DNA of 64,000 nucleotides, taken from Pinirhizobacter soli. GTDB taxonomy: Bacteria > Pseudomonadota > Gammaproteobacteria > Xanthomonadales > Rhodanobacteraceae. Location of the stretch: positions 768,599 through 832,598 of the forward strand of contig NZ_JADZLQ010000001.1 in the NCBI RefSeq assembly GCF_015905305.1, read 5' to 3'. Both the position numbers and the translations under genes were made by a program. A model generated the notes under the pieces. That model did no database searches. It was not told where the DNA came from and saw only the letters and a list, made by a program, of their open reading frames with translations. The stretch's first letter is position 1. Each line of letters starts with the position of its first letter. Positions 52,230-63,668 of this stretch are shown here, piece by piece.

Positions 52230-53284
52230 GCCGGCACCGCGATGGTGGCGAGTATGTCCCATACACGGTCGTTGTCTTGCGGACGGCCGATGGTCAGGCG
52301 AAGTGCGTCGTCCAGTCCCGTATAGCGGCGCACGTCGCGCACCACGATGCCGGCGGCCAGCAAGGCCGCCTGGCTTGCAGCGACATCATGCAGGCGAACG
52401 GTCAGGAAGTTGGCATCGGAGGCCATCACCTCACGCACTGATGGCAAGGTCCGCAATCGTCGGGCCATGCGTTCGCGCTCGTGGCGGATCGTGCCAACGT
52501 GCACGAGTGCTTCGTCGAAGGCAGGCGATGCCAGGGCCTGCAAGGCGGCGTCGGTGCACGGGGTTGCCAGCGGGTATGGCGCCATGATCCGGCGAAGCAG
52601 CCCTACCAGGCTTTCATCGCCGAGCAGGCAGCCGATGCGCGCACCGGCCAGGGCGTAGGCCTTGGACAAGGTGCGCAACACGCAAACATGGTCATGCTGT
52701 TGCACCAGGGTCGCGGCGCTGCCCTGCCCGGCGAATTCGATATACGCCTCGTCCACCACCAGCACGGCGCGGCCCGCCAGCGCCTTCGCCAGACGCTCGA
52801 TGCCATCGCGCGGCACGAGGGCGCCCGTAGGGTTATTCGGTGAACACACGAACACCAGGCGCACGGATGGAGTCACCGCGGCCAGCAAGGCGTCGATGTC
52901 GAGTGAGAAATCCGTCGGACGCAAGGGCGACTCGATCACCGTCGCACCCTGCACGCGCGCGCACACCGCATACATGCCGAAGGTCGGCGGTGAAATCAGT
53001 ACCGCGCTTTCCCCCGCAGCGCAAAAGGCACGCACCAGCAGATCGATCGCTTCGTCGCTGCCGCGGCTCACCAGCACCTGGCCCGGGGCAACGCCGTACA
53101 GCTGGGCCAGTCGTTCAACCAGCGCCTTGGGCTGCGGGTCGGGATAACGGTTCAAGCCCAGGCCATCGTCCCAGGCCGACTCGTTTGCATTGAGGAACAA
53201 CTCGCCACCTGCCGCTTCCATGCGCGCGCTGGAATACGGCACCAGTGCGCGCACGTCGGCTCGTGCCAGGTCCAGTACGCTCAT
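52226..53284 (-). CDS. hisC: histidinol-phosphate aminotransferase
   Basis: 352 residues, PLP fold type [64 protein letters not shown] and [16 protein letters not shown], where the Lys of SKAYALAG binds PLP. Step 7 of histidine synthesis. Start at [11 protein letters not shown] overlaps the hisD stop by four bases. Makes the substrate of the phosphatase that HisB seems to lack. Confidence 0.98.
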   Translation of the reverse strand: MSVLDLARADVRALVPYSSARMEAAGGELFLNANESAWDDGLGLNRYPDPQPKALVERLAQLYGVAPGQVLVSRGSDEAIDLLVRAFCAAGESAVLISPPTFGMYAVCARVQGATVIESPLRPTDFSLDIDALLAAVTPSVRLVFVCSPNNPTGALVPRDGIERLAKALAGRAVLVVDEAYIEFAGQGSAATLVQQHDHVCVLRTLSKAYALAGARIGCLLGDESLVGLLRRIMAPYPLATPCTDAALQALASPAFDEALVHVGTIRHERERMARRLRTLPSVREVMASDANFLTVRLHDVAASQAALLAAGIVVRDVRRYTGLDDALRLTIGRPQDNDRVWDILATIAVPA

Positions 53285-54591
53285 GCGGCCACCTCGCCCA
53301 GGGCATCCAGACGCAGCGTTACCGCCAAGGCGTGTGCGTCCAGCCGCTCTGCCGCGGCAAGCGTGACGGCGCACGGACCGATCGCGCGCAAGCCCTCGGC
53401 AGTGAGTTCCTGCACGGTCACCTGCTTGACGAAGCTTGCCACCGATACGCCGCTGTAACTGCGGGCATGGCCATACGTAGGAAGGACATGGTTGCTGCCG
53501 CTGCAATAGTCGCCGATGGATTCGGGTGTCCAGCGACCTAAGAACACCGAGCCTGCGCTCTGCACCGAGGCAAGCCAGCTACGCGCCTCCTCCACCTGCA
53601 GGATCAGGTGCTCGGGCGCGTAGCGATTGCTGACTTCGATGGCCTGGTCGATGTCGCGCACTTCGATCAACCGGCTGTTGGCAAGCGATGCGCGGGCGAT
53701 ATCGCTACGCGGCAGGAGCGGTGCCTGGCGGTCGACCTCGCGCGCCACTGCGTCGAGCATCCGGGGCGCATCGCTCACCAGCACCACTTGCGAATCGACC
53801 CCGTGCTCGGCCTGCGAAAGGAGGTCTGCCGCAACGAATACCGGGTCGGCATCGCCATCGGCGATCACCAGCACTTCGGAGGGACCCGCCGGCATGTCCA
53901 TGGCAGCGCCAGCGGGATCGGCGGCGACCTGGAGCTTGGCCTCGGTAACCCAGCTGTTACCCGGGCCGAACAGCTTGTCGCAGCGGGGAACGCTCGCCGT
54001 GCCATAAGCCATTGCGGCGATCGCCTGGGCGCCGCCGAGCTTGAATACCCGGTGCACGCCGGTCAGGCGCGCGGCATACAGCACGGCATCATCGCAGCGG
54101 CCGTGCTCCTGCAAGGGCGTGCATAGCACCACCTCGGCGCACCCGGCCAGGCTCGCCGGGATGCCCAGCATCAGGGCCGTGGACGGTAGGGGTGCGCCGC
54201 CGGCAGGCACGTACAGGCCTACACGCTGGATCGGGCGAAGCATCCGCTCGACGCAGACACCGGGCGCAGTTTCCACCGACACGGCCGTCGGCGCACCCGC
54301 GCGGTGGAAAGCTTCGATGCGGGAAGCGGCCTCGGCAATGGCGGACTTCAAGGCGACATCGAGCCTTGCTTCGGCGTCGATGAATTCCTGCTCGTTTACT
54401 TCAAGCACAGCAGGCTTGTGGCCGTCCAACCGCTCGGTAAGCTCGCGCAGAGCGTCGTCGCCGCGACGCCGCACATCGGAAATGATGGCCGCCACCCCGC
54501 CCTGCAACGCCGCCGAGCGCGATTGCTCAGGACGGGCCAGGGCCGCGTCACGGCCAGCGTCGTCGAGGGTGTTCCAGTCCACGCGCTTCAT
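53281..54591 (-). CDS. hisD: histidinol dehydrogenase
   Basis: 436 residues. [95 protein letters not shown] and the zinc/active-site region APEHLIL...[13 protein letters not shown] match HisD. Oxidises histidinol to histidine, the last two steps. Start at [11 protein letters not shown] overlaps the hisG stop. Typical length and intact motifs. Confidence 0.98.
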   Translation of the reverse strand: MKRVDWNTLDDAGRDAALARPEQSRSAALQGGVAAIISDVRRRGDDALRELTERLDGHKPAVLEVNEQEFIDAEARLDVALKSAIAEAASRIEAFHRAGAPTAVSVETAPGVCVERMLRPIQRVGLYVPAGGAPLPSTALMLGIPASLAGCAEVVLCTPLQEHGRCDDAVLYAARLTGVHRVFKLGGAQAIAAMAYGTASVPRCDKLFGPGNSWVTEAKLQVAADPAGAAMDMPAGPSEVLVIADGDADPVFVAADLLSQAEHGVDSQVVLVSDAPRMLDAVAREVDRQAPLLPRSDIARASLANSRLIEVRDIDQAIEVSNRYAPEHLILQVEEARSWLASVQSAGSVFLGRWTPESIGDYCSGSNHVLPTYGHARSYSGVSVASFVKQVTVQELTAEGLRAIGPCAVTLAAAERLDAHALAVTLRLDALGEVAA

Positions 54592-55481
54592 GCCAGCATC
54601 TTCTCCACCGGCAGCACCAGCATGTCGCGGGCACCGGCTTTCTTCATTTCTTCCAGTTGGCGCCAGCTCACCGCACCGGCGCACAGCGCCTGAAGCACTA
54701 CCTGGCCGGGCTCGCCGTCGACCTGGGTGAGCGTGGGCCGCGGCATCCCGGGCAGCAGGCGGGTGATGGCATCCAGGGCGTCGCGCGGCGCCTGCATCAT
54801 CACCAGTCGCGAGTCGCGCACCTGGATCACGCCGTCGAGGCGGCGCAACATCAGTTCGGCAAGGTCACCCCGTTCGTCGGTGGGAAGCGTGGCGGGGCCG
54901 GCGAGGACCGCCTGGCTTTCCATCACCACCGCCACTTCGCGAAGCTGGTTGGCGTTAAGCGTTGCGCCGCTCGATACCAGGTCGCAGATGGCGTCGGCGG
55001 TGCCCAGGCGCGGGGCGATTTCAACGGAACCGGCGAGCATCACCACCTTCGCTTCCACGCCGTTCTCGCGCAGCCATTCGCCCAGGAGGCCAGGGTAGGA
55101 AGTAGCGATGCGCAGGCCGCCCAGCTGCGAGGGATCGGTGTAGGCGTCTTCCTGCGGCATCGCCACCGACAGCCGGCAGCCACCAAATCCCAGCGGGCGC
55201 AGCTCTTCGATGCGCGGCACCGAGGAATCGGCTGTCAGCTGGAACTCACGCAGGACATTGCGCCCGACGATGCCAAGGTCGCAGACGCCTTCTGCGATCA
55301 GGCCCGGGATGTCGTCGTCGCGCACCAGCAACAGATCCACCGGCTCGCCCTCGCCGAAGCAGAACAGCTTGTCGCGGCTCTGACGGAACTTCAGGCCGCA
55401 ACGCGCCAGCAGTTCCTGGGCAGGCTCGGTGAGCCGGCCGGATTTCTGCATGGCGATGCGCAAGCGGTCGCGGGGCTTCAT
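54588..55481 (-). CDS. hisG: ATP phosphoribosyltransferase (long form)
   Basis: 297 residues, long HisG with the C-terminal ACT-like regulatory domain. [53 protein letters not shown] and [21 protein letters not shown]. The terminal part ([33 protein letters not shown]) carries the feedback site for histidine. First enzyme and control point of the pathway. It overlaps the upstream regulator gene by ATGA (55478-55481), and no hisZ is needed. Confidence 0.98.
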   Translation of the reverse strand: MKPRDRLRIAMQKSGRLTEPAQELLARCGLKFRQSRDKLFCFGEGEPVDLLLVRDDDIPGLIAEGVCDLGIVGRNVLREFQLTADSSVPRIEELRPLGFGGCRLSVAMPQEDAYTDPSQLGGLRIATSYPGLLGEWLRENGVEAKVVMLAGSVEIAPRLGTADAICDLVSSGATLNANQLREVAVVMESQAVLAGPATLPTDERGDLAELMLRRLDGVIQVRDSRLVMMQAPRDALDAITRLLPGMPRPTLTQVDGEPGQVVLQALCAGAVSWRQLEEMKKAGARDMLVLPVEKMLA

Positions 55482-55801
55482 GCCGATACCCCGCGCTCGT
55501 TGAGCGAACGTGCAGCGGCGGCCATGTAGCCGCCGCTGCCCTGATTGAGGTAGCGCGCGACGCGGCCGATGGTGGTGATGCTCACGGAGGTTTTCTCGTG
55601 GATGGCGCGGTAGGAAAGGCCTTCAAGCAGGTAAGGGACGACCCGCCAGCGGTCCACCAGCAGTTCGATTTCCGCCGGGGTGCACAGGTCGTGCAGGAAG
55701 GCCTGCATGTCGTCGACCTTCCCCAAGGCCACCAGGGCCTCGCAAAGGCTGCGCTCGGCATCGCCGGCCGTGGTCTGGGGATCGAGGGAGCGTCGCTTCA
55801 T
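55478..55801 (-). CDS. YerC/TrpR-like regulator heading the his operon
   Basis: 107 residues with a Trp-repressor-type helix-turn-helix: CTPAEIELLVDRWRVVPYLLEGLSYRAIHEKTSVSITTIGRVARYL. This matches the YerC/YecD family. A gene of this type at the head of a his operon in this lineage is believed to act as the histidine-responsive repressor; that role is inferred from position and from the palindrome just upstream. Its ATG lies three bases from the operator, with no ribosome-binding site. Coupled to hisG by ATGA, so it would control its own synthesis. Confidence 0.88.
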   Translation of the reverse strand: MKRRSLDPQTTAGDAERSLCEALVALGKVDDMQAFLHDLCTPAEIELLVDRWRVVPYLLEGLSYRAIHEKTSVSITTIGRVARYLNQGSGGYMAAAARSLNERGVSA

Positions 55802-55804
55802 AAT

Positions 55805-55832
55805 GTATTAACGCGTTAGTACGATAGGACAA
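55805..55832 (-). promoter_or_regulatory. his operon promoter with embedded operator
   Basis: On the minus strand TTGTCC (55827-55832), 16 bp, TAATAC (55805-55810). An 18-bp palindrome with one mismatch, GTACTAACGCGTTAATAC (55805-55822), covers the -10 and most of the spacer. Its half-site GTACTAAC is reminiscent of Trp-repressor operators. The -10 ends four bases before the ATG, so the mRNA would be almost leaderless. Confidence 0.65.
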
Positions 55833-55879
55833 ATGATGCCATGACTGGCCCTACCCGGCAAGGCGCTGAAACGTGTGTG

Positions 55880-55900
55880 GGTCGCAGTAGGCCTGCGACC
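55880..55900. repeat. small perfect hairpin between hutH and the his promoter
   Basis: GGTCGCAG, loop, CTGCGACC. No T run follows in either direction, so it is not a canonical terminator; it may be a REP-like dispersed palindrome or an mRNA end structure of the ammonia-lyase gene. The rest of 55833-55917 shows nothing else. Confidence 0.45.
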
Positions 55901-55917
55901 GGGCCCGGCGCCGGGGC

Positions 55918-57813
55918 TTAAGCCACCAGGACGCCGCTGGCGACGATGTCGCAGATACGCTTCACATCGCCGTCCATCGCGCGGTCGCGCTGCATGAAGG
56001 CGATCTGCCCGCGGAGCTTCTCCAACGCCTCGCGCACGGCGGTACCACCGTGGAAATCCCCCGCTTCCGCAAGTGCTTGCATCAACTGCCTGACCTCACG
56101 CTCGAACTGCGGGTAGTGCGGCGAATCCTGTCGCGGGGCACCGTTGATCTTCCCTGCCAGGGCTGCCCAGTCGCCGCTGATAGCCAATTCGCGTGCCGCG
56201 TTGAGCATGTCCTGGCGGTACTGCAGGGCCTGCGCGGCGGTATAGAGCTCCATGGCCAGCACATGGCCGAGGTCCTCAGTCATCTCCAGCACGTGGCGCG
56301 CCTCGTTGGCGCCCATGGAGACATGGTCCTCGGCATTGGCGCTGGTGGGCACCGAGTACACCGAGGCCGGATGGGCGCGCGTGGCCAGGTCGTTCACCAG
56401 GGCCGCCGCGGTGTACTGCACGATCATGAAACCTGAATCGGTGGCGTCTTCATTGCCGATCAGGAAGGCCGGCAGGCCGTCGTTATTGGCCGGATCCACG
56501 AGCTTCGCCGTGCGGCGTTCGGAAATGGATGCCAATACCGGGATCGCCGCCTTCACGTAGCTCATCGACAAGGCCAGCGGCATGCCATGGAAGTGGCCGG
56601 CGGAGATCACCTGATCCTCGATCACCTGGGCATTCTCCGCATCGGGAAAGACCAGCGGGTTGTCGGTGACGGCGTTCAACTCGATGTCGAAGACACGGCA
56701 AGCCTGGTCCCAGGCATCGCGCACGGCGCCGTGTACTTGCGGGGCGCAGCGCAGGCAATAGGCGTCCTGCGGCTGGTGCTTCTTGCCACCCTTGAAGGGC
56801 AGGAAGCGGCTGTAGAAGGCTTCCTTGCCGTGGCGCTGGCTGGCGGGCACGTAGTCCCAGCTGATATCGAACCGATGCGCCTGGCCTTCGGGCGTGCTCC
56901 AGGCATCGGCCAGCCACGGACGGAACCTCGGCACCAGGTGGTAGGCGATATCGGCCAGGGTGGAGCCTTCGAGCAGCTCAAGGAAACGGCTGGCCGTGGC
57001 CACCTGTCCCGGGTGCGGGCGCAGTGCATGCACCTCCGGCGCGAACGCGCGGGTGCGTCCGGCAAAGGCGTCGAGCGTCATTGCCGCGGCGAGGTCCGCG
57101 GTGTCCATCAGCATCTGAAGGCGGTCCAGTGCCAGCACACCGCAAGCCAGCATCTGCGTGGTGCCGTTGTTGAGCGCCAGGCCTTCCTTGAACGACAGGC
57201 GCACCGGTTGCAGGCCAGCGCGGACGAGCGCCTCGGCACCGGGCATGCGCTCGCCCTGGTAGAACGCCTCACCGCCACCGAGCAACACGATGGCCAGGTG
57301 CGACAAGGGAGCAAGGTCGCCACTGGCACCGACGGAACCCTTCTCCGGGATCACCGGGATGATATCGCGGTTCAGGAGTTCGGCCAGTGACTCAAGCGTG
57401 CTGACCCGGATGCCCGAATGACCGCGCATCAGGGTGTTCACGCGAATGACCAGCATCGCGCGGACGACCTCCGGTGCGAACGGCCGCCCCACGCATACCG
57501 CGTGGGTGATGATCAGGTTGTGCTGCAGTTCCTCAAGCAGGCTTCCCTCGTGGTGTTCAGGGTTGCCGCCAGACAGCTCGTCGCGCACGCGGTGGGCGCC
57601 CAGGAGCTTGTCGGCATTGCTGCCGAAGCCCGTGGTGACGCCGTAGATGGGCTCGCCGCAGCTCACTTTCTCGGCGAGAAAATCCGCGGCGCGGCGAACC
57701 TTCGCCAACTGCCCGGAGTCCAGGCGGACGGTCGCACCGTGGCGCGCGACACGCACCACGTCGGCGCGGGTGAGGCTGGCGCCGTCAAGGAGGATGCTCG
57801 TGTTGTCGTTCAT
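55918..57813 (-). CDS. histidine/aromatic ammonia-lyase (HutH/PAL/TAL family), extended form
   Basis: 631 residues, against about 510 for usual HutH. The MIO cofactor triad Ala-Ser-Gly is in EKGSVGASGDLAPLSHLA. YGVTTGFGSNADKLL, LNNGTTQML, LRCAPQVHGAVRDAWDQA, NAVTDNPLVFPD and VYSVPTSANAEDHVSM are conserved. An extra segment near residues 290-345 (PRFRPWLADAWSTPEGQ, FDISWDYVPASQRHGKEAFY) accounts for much of the added length. The selectivity pair in QHNLIITHAVCVG is Thr-His, close to the Ser-His of histidine lyases, so histidine is the likeliest substrate. No hutU, hutI or hutG is near. Confidence 0.85.
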   Translation of the reverse strand: MNDNTSILLDGASLTRADVVRVARHGATVRLDSGQLAKVRRAADFLAEKVSCGEPIYGVTTGFGSNADKLLGAHRVRDELSGGNPEHHEGSLLEELQHNLIITHAVCVGRPFAPEVVRAMLVIRVNTLMRGHSGIRVSTLESLAELLNRDIIPVIPEKGSVGASGDLAPLSHLAIVLLGGGEAFYQGERMPGAEALVRAGLQPVRLSFKEGLALNNGTTQMLACGVLALDRLQMLMDTADLAAAMTLDAFAGRTRAFAPEVHALRPHPGQVATASRFLELLEGSTLADIAYHLVPRFRPWLADAWSTPEGQAHRFDISWDYVPASQRHGKEAFYSRFLPFKGGKKHQPQDAYCLRCAPQVHGAVRDAWDQACRVFDIELNAVTDNPLVFPDAENAQVIEDQVISAGHFHGMPLALSMSYVKAAIPVLASISERRTAKLVDPANNDGLPAFLIGNEDATDSGFMIVQYTAAALVNDLATRAHPASVYSVPTSANAEDHVSMGANEARHVLEMTEDLGHVLAMELYTAAQALQYRQDMLNAARELAISGDWAALAGKINGAPRQDSPHYPQFEREVRQLMQALAEAGDFHGGTAVREALEKLRGQIAFMQRDRAMDGDVKRICDIVASGVLVA

Positions 57814-57828
57814 GCGGTTACCAGGTGC

Positions 57829-59223
57829 TTAAGGCTTTGATGACTGGTGCAGGCTGATGTCAGCCTGGGCCAGTTCCACGCGCAGGGCTTTGATCAATTC
57901 GGTACGGGCCACTTCGAACTGATCCTCACGGCGAAGGTCCTTGACCGTGACCACGTTGCGGGCAAGTTCGTCCTCGCCCAGCACCAGCACGAAGCGGATA
58001 CCGGCGCGGTCGGCATACTTGAACTGCTTGCCGAGCTTGCCGCCCTCCATCACCACCTCGGTGGCGATGCCGGCCTGGCGAAGCTCGGTAGCCAGGGCGA
58101 TGTAGTGCGGCAAGTCGGCGGCGTCCATCTGCGTCACCAGCACATCCACGGTGCTCTGCGCGCGCGCGATGAGACCGGCGTCGCGCAACTGCCAGAAAAG
58201 GCGGGTCAGGCCGATGGAGATGCCCACGCCGGGCAGGTGCGATTTGGTGTACTGGCCGGCAAGGTTCTCGTAACGGCCGCCCGAACACACCGAACCGATA
58301 TCCGGATGATCGTTGAGCGTGGTCTCGTAGACGGTGCCGGTGTAGTAGTCCAGGCCACGGGCGATCGACAGGTTCAGCACGAAATGGGTATCGGGCACGC
58401 CGAAGTCGCGCAGCAGGCCGAGCACTTCCTTCAGTTCCGCCCTGCCCTGTTCGAAGGTTTCACCCCCGCTGCCAAGCGCGTCGAGCTTGGCAAGAGCATC
58501 GGCAAGCGAGGTCGAGCGCACCTGGACGAAATCCAGGATGCGGTCGGCAGCTTCGTGGCTCAGGCCGAACGCCTCGCCGGTGAGGGTGTCGCGCACGTAT
58601 TGCGGGCCACGCTTGTCGAGCTTGTCCACCTCGCGCAGCACCAGCATCTGCTTCTCGGCATCGTCGATGCCAAGCCCTTCGAAATAACCGCGCATCAACT
58701 TGCGGTTGTTCATCTGGATGGTGAAGGCGCCGACGTCCAGTTCGCGGAACACGCTGTAGATCACCGCGGGGATCTCCGCGTCGTAACGGACCGAAAGCGC
58801 GTCCTTGCCGATCACGTCGATGTCGCACTGGTAGAACTCACGGAAGCGGCCGCGCTGGGCGCGCTCGCCGCGATAGACGCGCTGCATCTGGTAACGGCGG
58901 AAGGGGAAGCTCAAGTCGTGTTCGTGTTCGGCCACGTAACGGGCCAGCGGCACCGTGAGGTCGAAGCGCAGCGCAAGCTCCGGGCGGTCCTTCTCTTGCG
59001 CCAGGGCGCCGGTGGATTGAACGAAGTACACCTGGCGCTCGGTCTCGCCGCCGGTTTTGGTCAGCAGGACGTCGGAAAACTCGATCACCGGGGTTTCAAC
59101 GGGCAGGAAACCGAAGCGCTCGTAGTTGCGGCGGATGACGTCGAGCATGCGCTGGAAAGCGATCTGGTCCAGCGGGAGCAGCTCGAGCACGCCGGGCATG
59201 GTGCGGGCCTGGGTCAGTGCCAT
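57829..59223 (-). CDS. hisS: histidyl-tRNA synthetase
   Basis: 464 residues, class II. Motif 2 [34 protein letters not shown], histidine-A loop [16 protein letters not shown], motif 3 [15 protein letters not shown], and a C-terminal anticodon-binding domain ([36 protein letters not shown]). Charges tRNA-His. Lies 15 bp upstream of the ammonia-lyase on the same strand, so the two may be co-transcribed. The N-terminal region and motif 2 are of the longer HisS type common in actinobacteria and some gammaproteobacteria. Confidence 0.97.
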   Translation of the reverse strand: MALTQARTMPGVLELLPLDQIAFQRMLDVIRRNYERFGFLPVETPVIEFSDVLLTKTGGETERQVYFVQSTGALAQEKDRPELALRFDLTVPLARYVAEHEHDLSFPFRRYQMQRVYRGERAQRGRFREFYQCDIDVIGKDALSVRYDAEIPAVIYSVFRELDVGAFTIQMNNRKLMRGYFEGLGIDDAEKQMLVLREVDKLDKRGPQYVRDTLTGEAFGLSHEAADRILDFVQVRSTSLADALAKLDALGSGGETFEQGRAELKEVLGLLRDFGVPDTHFVLNLSIARGLDYYTGTVYETTLNDHPDIGSVCSGGRYENLAGQYTKSHLPGVGISIGLTRLFWQLRDAGLIARAQSTVDVLVTQMDAADLPHYIALATELRQAGIATEVVMEGGKLGKQFKYADRAGIRFVLVLGEDELARNVVTVKDLRREDQFEVARTELIKALRVELAQADISLHQSSKP

Positions 59224-59337
59224 GGAATCCTCGGGAAGAAGGCGGTTTCAAAGGGGCGAAATGCAGCCGCCTAGGTTACCAGATGAGGCCCGCGCCGCCG
59301 CGCGACACGCCATCCCCGGGGCCTGCGACTGGAACTG

Positions 59338-59366
59338 TTGCCAAGCCCCGGCCGGCCCATTAACAT
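59338..59366 (+). promoter_or_regulatory. sigma-70 promoter of tRNA-Pro(CGG)
   Basis: TTGCCA (59338-59343), 17 bp, TAACAT (59361-59366), 14 bp before the mature tRNA. Confidence 0.75.
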
Positions 59367-59380
59367 ACGCGGCTCGCTGT

Positions 59381-59457
<77 letters not shown>

Positions 59458-59487
59458 AAATAATTCCCGTTGTATGCAGTATCGAAG

Positions 59488-59511
59488 AAACCGGCCGCGG
59501 CCGGTTTTTTC
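59488..59511 (+). terminator. terminator of tRNA-Pro(CGG)
   Basis: AAACCGGCC GC GGCCGGTTTTTT, a GC-rich stem followed by six T, 31 bp after the tRNA. Confidence 0.9.
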
Positions 59512-59604
59512 GTTGATGAGATTCGGAAGTGGCGATGGCGTCGAAGATCAAGGGCGCTTCGTTCGGCTCTACAGCCGCTCCGCTTCACTTCACTGCCGGC
59601 ATGG

Positions 59605-59679
59605 GGAGGGATGACCGGCCCTTCGGCCGTTCGCGCTGCGCGCGTCGAACGAAGGGTTCGAATCCCTCTCTCTCCGCCA
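59605..59679 (+). pseudogene. tRNA-Ser-like remnant (decayed or partial tRNA copy)
   Basis: Starts GGAGGGA, which pairs with TCTCTCC at the other end, and finishes GGTTCGAATCCCTCTCTCTC CGCCA, the same 3' part as tRNA-Ser(GCT) on the opposite strand. The middle has no usable anticodon arm: it is a GGCC-rich hairpin and a CGCGC repeat. Likely the product of copying the 3' end of the neighbouring tRNA in inverted orientation. Confidence 0.55.
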
Positions 59680-59744
59680 GACACAAAAAAACCCCCTTGC
59701 GGGGGCATTTTTGTGTCTGGCGGAGAGAGAGGGATTCGAACCCT
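59653..59744. repeat. near-perfect 44-bp inverted repeat built from a tRNA-Ser 3' end
   Basis: Left arm 59653-59696 and right arm 59701-59744 match at 42 of 44 positions, with a 4-bp centre (TTGC). Each arm holds the T-loop, acceptor strand and CCA of tRNA-Ser plus GACACAAAAA. The central CCCCC/GGGGG with flanking A and T runs (59685-59712) also works as a bidirectional terminator. Confidence 0.9.
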
Positions 59745-59810
59745 CGATAAGGCTTTTGACCCTATACTCCCTTAGCAGGGGAGCCCCTTCGGCCTCTCGG
59801 GCATCTCTCC
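59718..59810 (-). tRNA. tRNA-Ser(GCT)
   Basis: 93-nt class II tRNA: acceptor GGAGAGA/TCTCTCC, anticodon loop CTGCTAA (GCT), long variable arm, GGTTCGAATCC, CCA encoded. Placed after csrA as the serine tRNA is in E. coli. Confidence 0.97.
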
Positions 59811-59852
59811 GTGAACATGGGCCTTCGGGTGTTTGGTCCGAAAGAGCCGCCA

Positions 59853-59881
59853 AGGATACCGACCTTGGGAGCGTGCGACAA
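59853..59881 (-). promoter_or_regulatory. sigma-70 promoter of tRNA-Ser(GCT)
   Basis: Minus-strand TTGTCG (59876-59881), 17 bp, TATCCT (59853-59858), just downstream of the csrA stop. Confidence 0.7.
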
Positions 59882-59893
59882 GCCTCAATGACC

Positions 59894-60085
59894 CTAGCCG
59901 ACCTCGCCGTCGGAAGGATCGTTCTCGTTCTTGATGCGCTGGTAAATCTCCTCGCGGTGCACCGCGACATTCTTCGGAGCATTGATGCCAATGCGCACCT
60001 GATTGCCCTTCACACCGAGAACGGTGACGGTCACCTCGTCGCCGATCATCAGGGTTTCACCGACCCGGCGGGTCAGAATCAACAT
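59894..60085 (-). CDS. csrA: carbon storage regulator CsrA
   Basis: 63 residues, typical CsrA/Rsm[52 protein letters not shown]. The RNA-binding Leu4 and Arg44 regions are present. It binds GGA motifs in mRNA leaders and represses or stabilises transcripts. GGAG before the ATG is its own ribosome-binding site and could be bound by CsrA. A leader of about 190 nt precedes it. Next to alaS as in most gammaproteobacteria. Confidence 0.98.
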   Translation of the reverse strand: MLILTRRVGETLMIGDEVTVTVLGVKGNQVRIGINAPKNVAVHREEIYQRIKNENDPSDGEVG

Positions 60086-60283
60086 GATAGTTACTCCATT
60101 TACTCAGGTCATTGGCCAGCCACCGGACGACGACTCACCCCGAGATCGTCGCTCGACGGTTCGACGTACCGCCCGGGCCAGGGACCTTAACCCTGTCCGG
60201 CTCAACACACTCGGATAACCAGCGGCCAATCACGACCACTCGACTCGACACCCCCCCACTGCGGCGGCATCGATAGTCGGGTG

Positions 60284-60312
60284 ATACTAACGAGCCGAAG
60301 CGGGGTGCGCAA
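60284..60312 (-). promoter_or_regulatory. sigma-70 promoter of csrA
   Basis: Minus-strand TTGCGC (60307-60312), 17 bp, TAGTAT (60284-60289). The resulting long leader fills 60086-60277 and contains GGA triplets (one in CCGGACAGGG, one in the ribosome-binding site). Apart from this the 292-bp csrA-alaS gap holds a G8 run and no further feature. Confidence 0.65.
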
Positions 60313-60377
60313 CGCAAACAACGTACCAAACCGCCGACGGTGTACCGCGGGAACGTCGATTCCCGGTTATCTTCCTT

Positions 60378-63011
<2,634 letters not shown>

Positions 63012-63090
63012 CGGGGACGGTAGGGCCATGCCTTGGATTTCGGTCGCCACGGGGAGTGGCGGCGGCAGGACACTAGCCGGTCGGACCCGG

Positions 63091-63591
63091 TCAATCGTCG
63101 GCTGCGTCGTCCACTTCAGCGTGGGTGAGACTACGTACTGTGGCGGCCGCGAAGCCGCGGCGCAAGAGGAACTGGGCCCGGCGGCCGCGTTCGGCGTAGT
63201 CGGCCGTGGGACCACCGTAGCGGCGACGCAGGATGTCGGCGGCCAGTTCGTGCCAGTCGACCTCTGCTTCGTCCAGAAGGCGCCGGGCTACGGCCTCGCC
63301 AATCCCGTGGTTGCGCAATTCGGCCCGGATGCGGGCCGGACCGTACCCATGGCTGGCGCGGTTGCGCACCAGCATGGAGGCGAAGCGGTCGTCGTCCTGG
63401 TAGCCCTGCTCGCCCAGGCGCCCGATCGCTTCAGTGGTGTCCTGGCGGTCGTAACCACCCTGGCCGAGCTTCCGGGAAAGCTCACGCCCGGAATGTTCGC
63501 GCCGTGCCAGCAGGCCCAGGGCCTTGTCGTACGCCGTGCGTTGGGGCTTCTCACCCTTCGCAGGCTTCCCCGGTCGCTCGCGACGCGGCAT
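63091..63591 (-). CDS. recX: RecA regulatory protein RecX
   Basis: 166 residues with three RecX helical repeats: [63 protein letters not shown] and [12 protein letters not shown]...[15 protein letters not shown]. RecX inhibits RecA filament growth. Start at [13 protein letters not shown] with AAGGA six bases before it; the longer frame upstream would start inside the recA terminator. It is 77 bp downstream of recA, separated by a hairpin that limits its expression. Confidence 0.96.
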   Translation of the reverse strand: MPRRERPGKPAKGEKPQRTAYDKALGLLARREHSGRELSRKLGQGGYDRQDTTEAIGRLGEQGYQDDDRFASMLVRNRASHGYGPARIRAELRNHGIGEAVARRLLDEAEVDWHELAADILRRRYGGPTADYAERGRRAQFLLRRGFAAATVRSLTHAEVDDAADD

Positions 63592-63603
63592 GGCAGTTCC
63601 TTG

Positions 63604-63640
63604 AAAAATGAAGAAGCCGCGCACGGGGCGCGGCTTCTTC
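63604..63640 (-). terminator. terminator/attenuator between recA and recX
   Basis: Minus-strand GAAGAAGCCGCGC, loop, GCGCGGCTTCTTC followed by ATTTTTC. A strong stem with a U tail; partial read-through would give the low recX level typical of recA-recX. Confidence 0.88.
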
Positions 63641-63668
63641 AAGGTTAATGCAAGAGCACGCCTGTGTA

